Origin: Boletus sp. NGJ
Lineage: Eukaryota; Basidiomycota; Agaricomycetes; Boletales; Boletaceae
Direction: 5' to 3'
DNA length: 64,000 nt
Assembly (NCBI GenBank): GCA_019096195.1
Contig: JAGTXK010000027.1
Location: 558,001-622,000 of the forward strand
Translations under genes and position numbers: made by a program
Shown here: positions 33,716 to 46,080 of the stretch, piece after piece
Layout of the letters: every line of letters starts with the position of its first letter
Position numbering within the stretch: the first letter of the stretch is position 1
The notes under the pieces: generated by a model
Told to the model about the DNA's origin: nothing
What the model saw: only the letters and a program-made list of their open reading frames with translations
The model's database searches: none

Positions 33716-35677
33716 CGGACCTGTTACTTGCTCTGTAGAGGTAAACATTATGACACTGCCACTGCTTGGAACCTTTCTCCTTTCAATTGTGGACGACATG
33801 TAGAGTTAGTGTAGGGACTACAAGCACTTGCTTATCCTCATTTTGGCGCTCTCACATGCAACTATCGCGTTCCCTGCTCTGATCGTGCAATCAAAAATGA
33901 GAGGGCGGGAGTTGGATCCGTTGGCGTAATTCCAAAAGTCCGGTATGACCTTGTTCCTGTTGGCATCGACTACGGATGTTAACAACCAAATTGATCGTCG
34001 GAAAATCAAAAGTCTGGAGACGGCGTCGTAGGCTCGGTTAATTGCTTCATGCAAGTGGTCGTGTGAAAGTGTCTAGACCAGGAGGAATGTCAAGGTTGTG
34101 CATGACACCAGAACGTGCACCACTTGTACTAGATTTGCCGAGACAGTCGACCCCCTGGGATACGGGGATCAGAGGCATTACATAGAGTTGGTACCTGGGC
34201 TCACATTCCACTACTGTATACAGCACTCGTGCTTTTGAGTTACCGCGTAAACCGCATGTGCCAGTGGCGTTCCGCCCACACAAGATCAATATCTAGCACC
34301 GAGCTAAACACGCTGTCAAACTTGAAATAAATATTTCCAAGGGTAGAACTTATTGTTTAACCTACCGATACTTGGTTTCAACTTCAAGTGTTTCCTTTGG
34401 GTTGTATTTTGTTAATTTATTTCAAGTTTGGCCTCACTGGTCCGAGGCATTGATCGCGCCGTTGTGCCAGCGCAGCAACGGGGTGCCGCTCCGCCGATAA
34501 GCGTGTTGCGATATGAAGAGCAGCTTGTCCTTGTCATGCAACTTTTGACAGCCTCCTTCGTAACTTCAGGGAAGTGAAGCATAGCTACTGTGACAACCCT
34601 TCTCTCAAAGATGATCGACAAGTCACCTACGGAAAGGATCTCAGGGGTCAGGGGGACTTGGAGGGGTTTTGATTCCTGCGCCAAATGGCGATGCGGCGAC
34701 CGCAGGTAACTTTCCGTCATTCCGATGGCGGCATAGCCAGGCAAGCCTGAATCCCTCCAAGCTTCGCTATGCGCAATTTGAAATCTTCGAGTAGATGTAT
34801 ATGGCTCGATATCGCGCTTCTGGAACCACTGCATGAACCGTATTAAACGCAAAGATTTGAGAAGCCTTGAATATAACTGTGCAAGGGGTTATCTTAAAGC
34901 CAAGGCCGGGACTCCCGTATCATGAGGCGCCAAGTTATCACCGAATGTACTGCCTCCAGTACTAAAACGGATAGAATCGCTGGATATGCGGCCAACGTAT
35001 TCTGGCAATCAGGACCGTCATGGCAGGGAAAGATAAGTGCGGAGCTGCTCCTTCCACGCTTATGCATGCAGCAGCCGCTATGAACGTGTGGCCTAGTGGA
35101 GAAGGTCAGGTGGCGTTGGAAGTGAGCTCAGTGCGTCAATTAAATAAATTTTTGACCTTGCTGACCAGCAAAATGATAAGACAACGTACGAGAATGCTTG
35201 CTGACACTCCGAGATGACCTGTGGTAAGCCTAGGGTTAAAGGCGCCTAGCACTACTAATTAATAGCATGCTTCACCCTTGTTATCACATTGCCAAACAGT
35301 GTTATGGCAGAGCAACTAACAATTCAAGTTGAACATACAAGCGTGTTGAATACTATCACTAACTTGAAGCAGTTGTGGTGGTTCAAACGTCGAAACTTGA
35401 AGCTTTGAGGCCCGAGGCCTAATCAAGGGGGGAAAGCACCAACTGGTAATGATCGACATCAGGATGGACTAATTCATTAAGCACGGAGGAGGAAACCATT
35501 CGGTACACTCGTGGATGACCATCAGGAATCGAGTGCATAATACAGTAGGTTTTGACACATTACGGAACCTATTAATTAAGAGAAGGGCTGGAAACTGGCT
35601 GAAACTTAGGGCATTGCGCGAGGACTACCCGTACGATGGGGGGAAAGGGAGAGGCGAAGGATAAAACAGGGGAAATG
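33716..35677. other. long intergenic region with unassigned open frames
   Basis: About 2 kb without a gene I can support. Minus-strand frames at 33818-34289 (VLYTVVECEPRYQLYVMPLI; YDAVSRLLIFRRSIWLLTSV) and at 34412-34852 look weakly protein-like and could be exons of an unknown or decaying gene. The stretch 35220-35640 is AT-rich with nothing recognised. Confidence 0.4.
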
Positions 35678-36514
35678 TCAGGTGTTTGGTGGAGTTTCCT
35701 CTTCTACCTTGATCTTCTTAGAGCTTGGACCATCTTGCTCAACGAGGACCGCAGACTCGTCGGATTCTTCGGTTGCTTCTCGTCCATTTGGATGAAAGAA
35801 GTGTTGCCGCGTTTCGTATGCCCAATCCGTGACGCCAGAAGGGCCTTCGTAGGTGACTAGCACTCCGAGACGAGTGGTCCAGTAGACGAAGACGACGATC
35901 GTCGTTATGAAACTCGCTGCGATGAAGACCGACCAAAGCATGAAGACCAAACAAGCCACTGTGCGTCCGGTACATAGTCAGACGAAGGCAGTTCGATCAA
36001 GGTGAATGGCTGCGTACCGAGGACCGCCTCAACAGTGATGAATGCAATCGCTGCGGAGATGAGCGCAAGGAATACGATGGAGGAAAAGATGAACACGGTA
36101 AGACCGCTACGGAAAGGGTTGTGAGTGTATTGCGTGCTCAATAAGTGGGTCAACGGACACGAATGATAACAAAGGGAGCGCAGAAAGACTAGCAAAGACG
36201 GATAGGAAGATCTATGAAAGCATTCATACACCTTTAGGTATGCAGAAGAGGAAGGCATACCACTGTGATCGGTTTTTCCTTGAATTTAAGAGAAGCGTAA
36301 TTCAAGATGGGTTGGGCGTAGTCCTGCTCAATCCTAGTGGATGAAACGTTAGTAGTAACTGTCATGAAGGTAGATGCGAGTGAAGAGAAAGAAGGACTTA
36401 CATGTCGGCATACTGTCTAACGATAGTGGTGCTTCTCTGGAAGTAGCTCGAAAGGCTCTCTTCCATACCTTCAGTCGTCGTTTGGTCCGTGTTCACGTTC
36501 ACGCCGTTGATCAT
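35678..36514 (-). CDS. small multi-exon membrane protein of unknown family
   Basis: It starts MINGVNVNTDQTTTEGMEES then LSSYFQRSTTIVRQYADM. Further exons read EQDYAQPILNYASLKFKEKP, a transmembrane exon SGLTVFIFSSIVFLALISAA, another reading LVFMLWSVFIAASFITTIVV, and a soluble tail TYEGPSGVTDWAYETRQHFF with a Lys/Glu-rich end (KKIKVEEETPPNT). Two to three transmembrane helices with cytosolic or lumenal tails are predicted. No catalytic motif. Its start lies 120 bp from the start of RPC6 on the other strand, so the two share a divergent promoter. Unrecognised; possibly a basidiomycete-specific protein. Confidence 0.6.
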
Positions 36515-36634
36515 GGTCAAAGTCAGAGAATATGAATACCTGAAACGAAAGGGAACTAATAAATATCACGTGCGCGTATCAGCCTTTAATCACATCCAAC
36601 ATCCAACACCCCTCACTGTCACTGCACCATCAAA
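36515..36634. promoter_or_regulatory. 120-bp bidirectional promoter
   Basis: The only sequence between the start codons of the membrane protein gene (minus) and RPC6 (plus). It must hold both core promoters. CT-rich leader (aacacccctcactgtcactgc) precedes the RPC6 ATG. Inference from gene arrangement. Confidence 0.5.
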
Positions 36635-38496
36635 ATGAATCGGAAGCTCAACGCCGACGAGCTCAAGCTCCATCAGGCAGCCCTCACGACGAACGACAAG
36701 GCCCGGCCCCAATTTCCTTTATCCAATCGACAACTACTCACGACAGAGATAGACTTTATCCATCAAGGATGCTGAGAAACTCATAGCAGATGGAAATGCC
36801 CGCACCGCTGCGATCAACTTTTTGCTCGGGGCGGTGCGTGATTCTCTGCCGCGTGTGTTCCAGGAGGGATGACAAGTTTGCAGGGCATGTTCAAAGTCAT
36901 GACGAGCGTTGGCGGAGTCACTGCTTTCCGTGCGGTGATGAAGAAGGAGATGGATGTGTGCGTTTTCTACGATGACGTTGTTTGAGTTTCTTGACATGGA
37001 TGCCTTTCCGTAGCAAAAAGGATATGAGTGGCGAAGAGGCCATGGTACTCAGTCATATCCAAGTTTCGGGAAACGAAGGTATTCTCCCTACCAATCACAC
37101 TTGGACAGGAGCTTACATACCTGACAGGTATTTGGACCAAGCACCTCAAAGCTAAAACCGAACTGCATCAAACTGTGATCGACCGCTGCTTAAAGTCTCT
37201 CGTTCAGAAGCAGCTCGTAAAATCAATCAAAGCAGTGCGCGTATGTCCCATGTTTCTTCTTCGTCTGGTTAATTTGACTCAGTGAGTGCCTCCCACAAAG
37301 CATCCAACCAGGAAAATATACATGCTCGCGCACCTTGAGCCCTCTGTGGAGCTGACGGGTGGTCCTTGGTACACGGACAATGAACTTGACACTGAATTTA
37401 TCAAGCTTCTGTCAACTGCTTGTCTACACTACATACGCGATCGTGTGCGTACACTGATTTCTTTTTAACTTTGGTGACCCCCTAACGATGAACTCGTTAG
37501 TCGTTCCCGAAACAATCAGGAAAGCGCTCCTCTCATAGCCAGCAACGTCTTTATGCGATAGGCGCCGCACCTTCTTACCCGCCCGCTCAGCAAATACAAC
37601 ATTTTTTGAGCAAAAGCAAGATAACGGAAACAGAATTGGGCATCGAACATGTAGAGATGCTTCTTCGTGTTCTTGAGCTCGATGGGGAAATTGAAAAGGT
37701 ATGTGTTAATTGATGCCATCGCATTTATGTGGCATTGCTCATAGTGATGCAGATACCTGCATTCGCGGCCTCTGCATGGGAATCTAAGGCAGCATCTGAG
37801 GATGACCCTAGTTCGAGCTCCGGAGACAGTGACGAGGAACGATCGGGCTCCAGGAAACGTAAGCGGGGTTCTTCAAAGAACACAAGCAAGGAATCCAGAA
37901 AACGGAAGCGACGTGCAGAGAACTCCGAGGACAGTGATTCTGACGAAGAACGTTCGAATAGCAAGAAAAAACACTCGCGGAAAGGTGATGATAGTGACGA
38001 GGGTACTGATGGGCCAAAGTTGAAGAAGAAACGCAAGCACAAATCAAAGGAAGACGACTCAGATTTAAACGCATATTCGAAAGAAGCGGAAGAAAGACGT
38101 AAGAAGAAGCGGAAAGGAAAGTCGAAGAAACGCGACATTTCACCCTCGGAAAGTTCAGAAGAACCTGGGTCCGAGTCCGAGGATGAACGTCCTCGCTCAA
38201 AAGCAAGGTCCTCTTTCAAAAAAGCGTCAACCTTAAAGGTTTCCGTTAAACGCCAAAAATCACCTTCCCCGGTTTTGAACGAGATACCTGCCGGAGGTGC
38301 CTTCGTCTATCGGGCAATCAGGCAAGAGCGGGTGGCACTAGGGTGGTCGCAAGCACCTTGCGGGAGATGTCCGGTCTTTGATTTCTGCCGGGATAAGGGT
38401 CCTACCAACCCCCGGGAGTGCGTGTACTACGAAGAATGGTATACCCTCGGCGCGGGTGCACAAAAAGCTGCTGCTGTGGTGAAAGTAGAGTTCTAA
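36635..38496 (+). CDS. RPC34: RNA polymerase III subunit RPC6/C34 with expanded charged linker
   Basis: Pol III-specific winged-helix subunit that helps open promoters with TFIIIB. It starts MNRKLNADELKLHQAALTT. Winged-helix exons: TIKDAEKLIADGNARTAAIN, MFKVMTSVGGVTAFRAVMKK, EEAMVLSHIQVSGNEG, WTKHLKAKTELHQTVIDRCL, KSLVQKQLVKSIKAV, HPTRKIYMLAHLEPSVELTG, GPWYTDNELDTEFIKLLS. Third winged helix: IEHVEMLLRVLELDGEIEK. The C-terminus has GAFVYRAIRQERV then PCGRCPVFDFCRDKGPTNPR and ECVYYEEW: the four cysteines of the iron-sulphur cluster known in human RPC6 (C-x2-C-x5-C-x10-C). Between the third winged helix and the cluster sits about 150 residues of Lys/Arg/Ser/Asp repeats (about 37780-38260), far longer than in yeast or human as I recall. 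Confidence 0.88.
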
Positions 38497-38581
38497 GACA
38501 TGTACCCTTGCATGTAGAATTCAGAATTGGTGTAGCAATACCCTTTATCCGACTATGACCCTTTTGGCTCCGTCGACCATG

Positions 38582-40729
38582 CTAATTCGTCTTTGTCCTG
38601 ATCAGTCCTTTCATCAAGTCAAAACTATTGCCGTCGGGCTGCAGGTCAATGTACCGACCACCGCTTAGCGGTTCAGTACGCAAAAGCCCGTGCTCGGGCG
38701 TGATACCCACTATCCGGACCGTGGTGTGGGGGGTCGTTGTAGTCAAGGTGACGATTTGGCCGCTGTAAATAGACTAGTCAGAGTGATCGCCAAAAGACCA
38801 GACACTCGACGCACGAATGCAACCACGAGCTGGTGTACCGATCCATAAATGGCCGGAAACCTTCGCTCTCTTCGTCAAGGAACAAGTTCCATATACGCTC
38901 AAATTTGGTGAGAACCGCTGCGGTTACCCGTTCAACAGTGAGGGTTGAAGATACCCCCTGCCCGCGCGTCAATGCCTCTAGCTGAGCAAGTGAACCGATC
39001 GGGGGTTCGTTTAAAATATTCAATCCACATCCTAAATCCGTCCATAAGCACAAATAGGAGGCTCTCGATGCTCACGTGCGACACGCACCGATGACAACGT
39101 CCACTGTATTCCCTCCAAAGTTCGTGTTCACCAGTATCCCCCCCAGTTTCTTTAATTCTGCTCTTTTCCACGTCTCCTGAGTTGGAAATTCTCCGTATAT
39201 GTCGTTCGGCCACTTCAACTTGACTTTCGTTGCCCACTCCTTGGCGGGATCGAGTGCCTGACATGCTTCGATGACTGCGAGCGCAAAGAGATATTGCAGG
39301 AAGACCAGATTCGATGGTCGGATGGGGCGAGAATCATGATCTGAAGAATGCGAAATTAGGGATGCTGGAACTAGAATGGAAGTGGGACGCAGACTTACTT
39401 GAGTCGACACCCTTAAGAGGGATACTGAGTTTTAGGGAAATTAGCATGCTGCCCGCGGGGGAAAGCCATCCGTTCTTGCCCCTCCCTCGACCTGCTAACT
39501 GCCTTGTCGCTAACGAGAGTAGCGGTGAAGGGAGAGCACGAAGGAACTTTGGGTTCCTGCAAAACAATGTAGGTCGAGGCATTGGAGGTGTACCGATACA
39601 CTCACTTATCAAGCATCGTCTGAGTGCTGGTAACAACTTCGCCATAAAGAAGTACATCACCTATGAGCCGCTCGTCAGCCTTCCTGGCGGGACGGAATTC
39701 ATCTAGTGCGGCGAAGAATGTGCTGGGTGAAAACAAGGGTGTATAATGTTTTTCTTGCTCGGCGGTCAGCGGTTGGGCAGGGAGGATAACGTCTTTGACT
39801 TCTTCCTTGGGGACTTCCGGCAACAAATTGAAAATAGGGTGGTCAGACGAAAGATCTGCAGCAGAGATCACGCGAGCAAAGTGGAACTGAAATATGTCTT
39901 GCTCGTCTGGAAAAACCACACTCTCAGTAATAGTCACATTGTGGGTATCATCCTTGACATCAAGTGTCGAGAAAGCCGTCTCGAGATCTCGATCAGGAAA
40001 CAGGGCGTGCACAATACGACGTCGGACACCCCATTTCTTTGGATGAACGAGAAGCAACTGAGGAAGAAGACTTAAATCAGGTCTCTGGCTTTGGACTGAC
40101 TCTGGGTAGTTGAATCGTAGGCCGAGAGCAGACAGGGTCGGGATGAGCAACTGCTCGGGGAGGGGTGGTGCGCAGGACCAAAGTGCAATGGTGCCACTTT
40201 CACTCAGTGCCCCTGCCAGTGTTTTGTCGTCTGCGTACCGTCCGAGCACCAGTATTCCCTCCCCGAGATCAAGCGAAGCGGATGGTATGCGTGTAATCGG
40301 GGTTTCCTTCTCGTCATAATTTATGATGGCGGGAGTGGAAGCCTGCGATGGAAAGGAGAGATGGAGTGATGCCTTCCTGTCGACTAGCCGTAGAATGCGT
40401 TTGTCCTGGACGAGCCCTAGACCAGTGCCCATTGATCCGAAGCTCATGGTAACATCGTGCAGACCGAGCAATCCTTGTGATCTCCTCGCGTTTACACCAA
40501 GAGACAATATTCTCCCGCCAGTTTCAGCGTATTGACGCACTCCTGCATGGTGATCAGGTGCATCAAGAAGGACCAGGAGACCACACGCTGTTTGCCAGGG
40601 GTTCTCCGGCGCGGCAAGAACCTCTGGGGATATGATTTGAGGGAGGTAGTGGGGGACGAGGATGGAGGAGAGGAACCGGTGAACAGGAGCTGCGTGCGGG
40701 TGCGTGCTCGGATACACAAGGACGTTCAT
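38582..40729 (-). CDS. BPL1: biotin--protein ligase
   Basis: ATP-dependent enzyme that biotinylates acetyl-CoA and pyruvate carboxylases. It starts MNVLVYPSTHPHAAPVHRFL. The N-terminal exon (to about 39605) is a glutamine-amidotransferase-like domain: ILSLGVNARRSQGLLGLHDV, LGEGILVLGRYADDKTLAGA. The catalytic domain follows in short exons: YGEVVTSTQTMLDK, ATRQLAGRGRGKNGWLSPAG (biotin/ATP-binding GRGR-x2-N), LQYLFALAVIEAC, KVKLKWPNDIYGEF (KWPNDI, catalytic Lys), ELKKLGGILVNTNFGG, VVIG joined to CGLNILNEPPIGSLAQLEAL, and a C-terminal SH3-like domain GQIVTLTTTTPHTTVR and GGRYIDLQPDGNSFDLMKGL. Convergent with RPC6 (86 bp between stops). The start is about 100 bp from the tRNA-Arg on the opposite strand. 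Confidence 0.9.
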
Positions 40730-40825
40730 GACACTACAAGCAAAGTCACATCATACCCTCATAGATTAACCTTTTGGCGCGATTGTCGTCGCCATGTCGG
40801 TTTCCTGAATTCTGACAGGGCATGA

Positions 40826-40897
40826 GCCGTCGTAGCACAATGGTAGTGCGTTGCCTTCCTAAGGCAAAGGTTGTGGGTTCGAGCCCCATCGGCGGTA
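40826..40897 (+). tRNA. tRNA-Arg(CCT)
   Basis: 72-nt cloverleaf folded by eye. Acceptor GCCGTCG pairs with CGGCGGT (G-U at 1-72 and U-G at 5-68), discriminator A. D arm GCAC/GTGC, anticodon arm TTGCC-TTCCTAA-GGCAA with anticodon CCT at 40858-40860, variable AGGTT, T arm GTGGG-TTCGAGC-CCCAT. No intron. The B box GGTTCGAGCCC is perfect. Decodes AGG. CCA is not encoded, as expected for a nuclear eukaryotic gene. Confidence 0.93.
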
Positions 40898-40924
40898 CTG
40901 GATACAGTAACATGACGTCTCGTC

Positions 40925-40933
40925 TTTTTTTTT
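40925..40933 (+). terminator. RNA polymerase III oligo-T terminator
   Basis: A T9 run 27 bp after the tRNA end, on the coding strand, as needed for Pol III termination. Confidence 0.75.
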
Positions 40934-41084
40934 CTTTGGCTGCCCGTCCCGGCTATCATAATTGACTGCGGCAGTATACCATAGCGACAGCGAGGACGTA
41001 ACGTCGACACCCTCAAATTGACGCTCTTATCAACGCATTCCTCAATCCCTTCCCGCCTCTTCATCTTCCGTCTCCAAGCACAAT

Positions 41085-42593
41085 ATGTCAGCCCCCTTCA
41101 AGCTCAACCTCCCGTCCCCGGAGGACTATAGGAAAAGAAAAATCGCTTTGATTAGTGGTGTGTCCTTTTCATCGATGGCAGTCGTGTGGGCAGCGACACG
41201 GGCGTGATCTATTCATTCTGTCATCTAAATCCCACACCGTACGATTCCTCTCGAGCCTCGATTGACTGTGTTCAACGTAGGTATAACCGGTCAGGACGGT
41301 TCCTACCTGTGAGTCACTTCGCCCAGATGTCGAGATCGCGCATCGACCTTGTACCGTAGTACCGAACTGCTCCTCGAAAAAGGCTACGAGGTGCACGGAA
41401 TCATCCGTCGTTCCTCTAGCTTCAACACCAATCGTCTCCAGCATCTGTATGCGGATCAGCATGAACGTGAGTGCTTCCCCTCTCTAACCCCCGATCTACC
41501 TTATCAACCCTCGACAAGGTCCCAACAAGTTCAAATTGCATTACGGTGATCTTTCCGACAGCACCAATCTCGTGTACATCCTTGCCCAAGTGCTCCCCAC
41601 CGAGATCTACAACCTCGGTGCTCAGTCTCACGTCAAGGTCTCGTTCGAGATGGCCGAGTATACAGCCGATGTCGATGCCGTGGGCACCCTCCGTCTTCTC
41701 GATGCCGTTCGTACCGTCGGACTCGAGAAACACGCGAGGTTCTACCAAGCGTCTACCTCTGAACTCTATGGCAAGGTCGTTGAAACGCCACAGAGCGAGA
41801 CAACGCCGTTCTACCCACGTAGCCCGTACGGAGTTGCCAAGCTGTACGCCTACTGGATCACAGTCAATTATCGTGAAGCGTATGGGATGTATGCCTGCAA
41901 CGGCATCCTGTTCAACCACGAAAGCCCGAGGCGTGGCAGGACGTTCGTCACGCGCAAGATTAGCAGAGCTGTGGCTGATATCCACCTGGGCAAACAAAAC
42001 CGTCTCTATCTCGGTAACCTCGACGCGCAACGCGATTGGGGTCATGGTGGGTTTGTCACGAATGCCCAACAGCTTGATTTCTGAGTATATGCGCTCCCAC
42101 ATTTTAGCCAAGGATTATGTCGAGGGAATGTGGCGCATCCTCCAGCAGGACGAACCCCAGGACTTTGTCCTTGCCACCGGTGAAACTCACCCAGTGCGTG
42201 AGTATGTCGAGAAAGCGTTTGCAGTTATCGGTATCTCGATCAAGTATGTACAACTCTTCATAAAAGCGACTGTTGCCGCTAACCGATACACGTGTTGCAG
42301 GTGGCGTAACAGTGGCGTGGAGGAGGAAGGCTACGACGCCGAGACAGGCAAGGTTCTCGTCAAGGTGGACACTCAGTACTTCCGTCCTGCTGAAGTAGAG
42401 TACGTTGCGAGTCGATTTCTTGTTCCGTTTAGTTTTTCTGATGATGCCCCAATACAGCCTTCTCCTCGGAAACCCTTCAAAAGCTGAGCGCCTGCTTGGC
42501 TGGACCCGCAAAGTGACCTTCGACCAACTCGTCCACGAGATGGTCACAGTTGATCTCCAAGCTTCCCGAAGCCTCATTGAGGATCAAAACTAA
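41085..42593 (+). CDS. GMD: GDP-mannose 4,6-dehydratase
   Basis: First enzyme of de novo GDP-L-fucose synthesis: GDP-mannose to GDP-4-keto-6-deoxymannose. It starts [20 protein letters not shown]. After an intron [10 protein letters not shown] forms the NADP-binding glycine loop. Then [93 protein letters not shown] (catalytic Tyr-x3-Lys), [79 protein letters not shown] and a final exon ending SRSLIEDQN. Complete with the family's expected motifs. It converges on the second pathway enzyme at 42930-44354. Confidence 0.95.
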
Positions 42594-42929
42594 ATCGTCC
42601 AAGACATGCCACTCGGAACAGATGTTAAATTGTTGAAAGTATTGTGCATGTTGGCCTTGTTCTCCAGACTAGGACCTTGTAATGAACCTGTGGAGTAATC
42701 ACAGTCTAGTAAGTTACGACTAAAGGCAATGTCTTATCCGCTGTGACTGCCTGCACTCCTTGAATACCTGCATCAACATGTCAAACTTGCAGTCCAAATA
42801 TGTGGGTGATGTTCGTCACGGGAACAACTCTAGTTGTAGTGAATTTGATCGCGTATTGCCCTTACGGTAGGCGCACGAGTCTACGTCGAATTTCTCAGCG
42901 AATATAATACATCGGTAGGCTGTGGTTGA
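42594..42929. other. intergenic, shared 3' region
   Basis: 336 bp between the convergent stops of GMD and GDP-fucose synthase. No gene seen. Confidence 0.6.
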
Positions 42930-44363
<1,434 letters not shown>

Positions 44364-44558
44364 TCAAAGCTCGTTGATCCGAGTAGTGAAGAAGACAAGT
44401 ACCGATGGGCCAGTCACAATTTATGTGATTAGAGGACATTCCCACCCAAATCTGTTACATATACCCTGGCTGCATGAAAGTTCCCGCTCTCCATTAACCA
44501 TAGCGTACGACTAGTTTCCCAGCAGTCGACTAGCCAACTAACTCCCTGCACAACCTAC

Positions 44559-45936
44559 ATGGCTATGCAGGACAGACAGGCGATGTCAGCCGAGGTCTAC
44601 AGCCTCGCAACGTCGAGCGAACCAATGGGCGAACGTGTCAAGGAAGCATTGGATGTCATCGAGAATACTCTGGATACATATACGTGCGTGCTAGTTTGGC
44701 TTGAATTACATCCATGAAACAGATGGTGTCTTTCGCTTTTAGACCAGAGAAAATATCGATCAGCTTCAACGGAGGCAAGGACTGTGCGTGGCGCGGCTCT
44801 CTTCGCTCGGGCTCTGCTAATCGTTCACAGGCACTGTCCTCCTCCATCTCTACGCCGCGGCATTCGCCCGTCGGACTCTGAGTGCCAAGCCAATCCCAGC
44901 GGTCTATGTCCCTGTTCCATCGCCATTCCCAGAACTAGAAGAGTTCATAAAGGAGTTAGCTAGGGCATACGACCTTGATCTCTTCACATGCTCCGCTGAA
45001 TCAGAAGTTCCGCTGCCAGTCGAAAGTGTTACCCCGGGCGTGGCAACACCCGATGCACGCGAACAAAGCGAAGACGGCGTTGGTCGCACAGGCTTCTCTT
45101 GGCCCGTCGGGAAGGCTCGGGGCGGCGAAGGGATGCGGCGTGCTCTTCATAGTTACAAGGAGAAGTATCAACAAATAGAAGCCATATTAGTGGGAACAAG
45201 AAGATCAGACCCACACGGTGGTGAGTTCTTCCTTCGTCTGCAGCATGAATCGCAAAATAACATTTGACAGCCACACTCACGTATAAGAACAAGACGGATG
45301 CCGGATGGCCCTCATTCGAACGTATCAATCCTATCATCAACTGGTCTTACTCGGATGTGTGGACATTCCTGCGGCGATTGAGCGTGCCTTACTGTTCGTT
45401 GTATGACCAAGGGTAAGCACACCTGCACTCACGGAGACTCTTCTTTGAGGAGCGAGAATAGGTATACATCGCTCGGTTCAATATATAACACATTTCCGAA
45501 TCCCGCGCTCCGTATCCAAGATGACACGTCATTGGATTTATTCTCATCTCCTGTCACAGTCGTCGCCCACGAACCAAACGCCATATGCACGGCCGACACA
45601 CCTGCTCCACGTCAACCCAAGCCCACAGTAGAAGATGGTCATCTCGAAGCCTTCACAATCATCGCCAGCAACCCAGAGAGTACATGCACGGCTGAGCCCC
45701 GCATAGATTTGGCCGACCTCTCCGACACTTCACCCGATTGTACCCTTGGCTCTTTCCGTGTCATTGCCAATGACCCTTTTACCGTCTGTCTAGCGGAGAG
45801 CAAGCTTTTCAATGGCAACGGTCACGCGAAGCCGCCATCACAGTCTACGCGATATAGGCCTGCTTACATGCTTCAGGACGAGGGTCTTGAGCGGGCTGGC
45901 AGAGTTTCCGGAACCGCGCCGCCAGGGAGGGCGTAG
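44559..45936 (+). CDS. FAD1: FAD synthase (FMN adenylyltransferase, PAPS-reductase-like fold)
   Basis: Cytosolic enzyme that adenylates FMN to FAD. It starts [20 protein letters not shown]. Motifs: [20 protein letters not shown] (PP-loop variant), [34 protein letters not shown] (flavin/ATP pocket), [40 protein letters not shown] and [17 protein letters not shown]. These span the complete FAD1 core. The roughly 150-residue C-terminal extension holds three imperfect Cys-containing repeats ([39 protein letters not shown]), then [18 protein letters not shown], which resembles the usual FAD1 C-terminus, ending APPGRA. The repeats are therefore an insertion between core and terminus. Confidence 0.88.
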
Positions 45937-46080
45937 TGGACCCACACGCAACATTTGGACGATGCGATAAAGTCGTATACTTATTAGATCGCTCGTATTA
46001 GAAGGAATGTTAAGTTGTATGTACTAGTTACCAATCGAGAAAATTGTCGATCGCGTCGCGACAGTCTCACGCGTCCAACG

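Noticed and set aside
34412-34852. Minus-strand 146-codon frame (starts MRLIRFMQWF)
   Set aside because: No recognisable domain, no flanking exons and mixed composition; kept only as an unassigned note in the intergenic entry.
37725-38219. Minus-strand Ser/Phe-rich 164-codon frame
   Set aside because: Antisense of the Lys/Ser/Asp linker of RPC6.
40759-41064. Minus-strand 101-codon frame across the tRNA
   Set aside because: Spans a well-folded tRNA-Arg gene and its terminator; TDGARTHNLCL-type peptides are common false frames over tRNAs.
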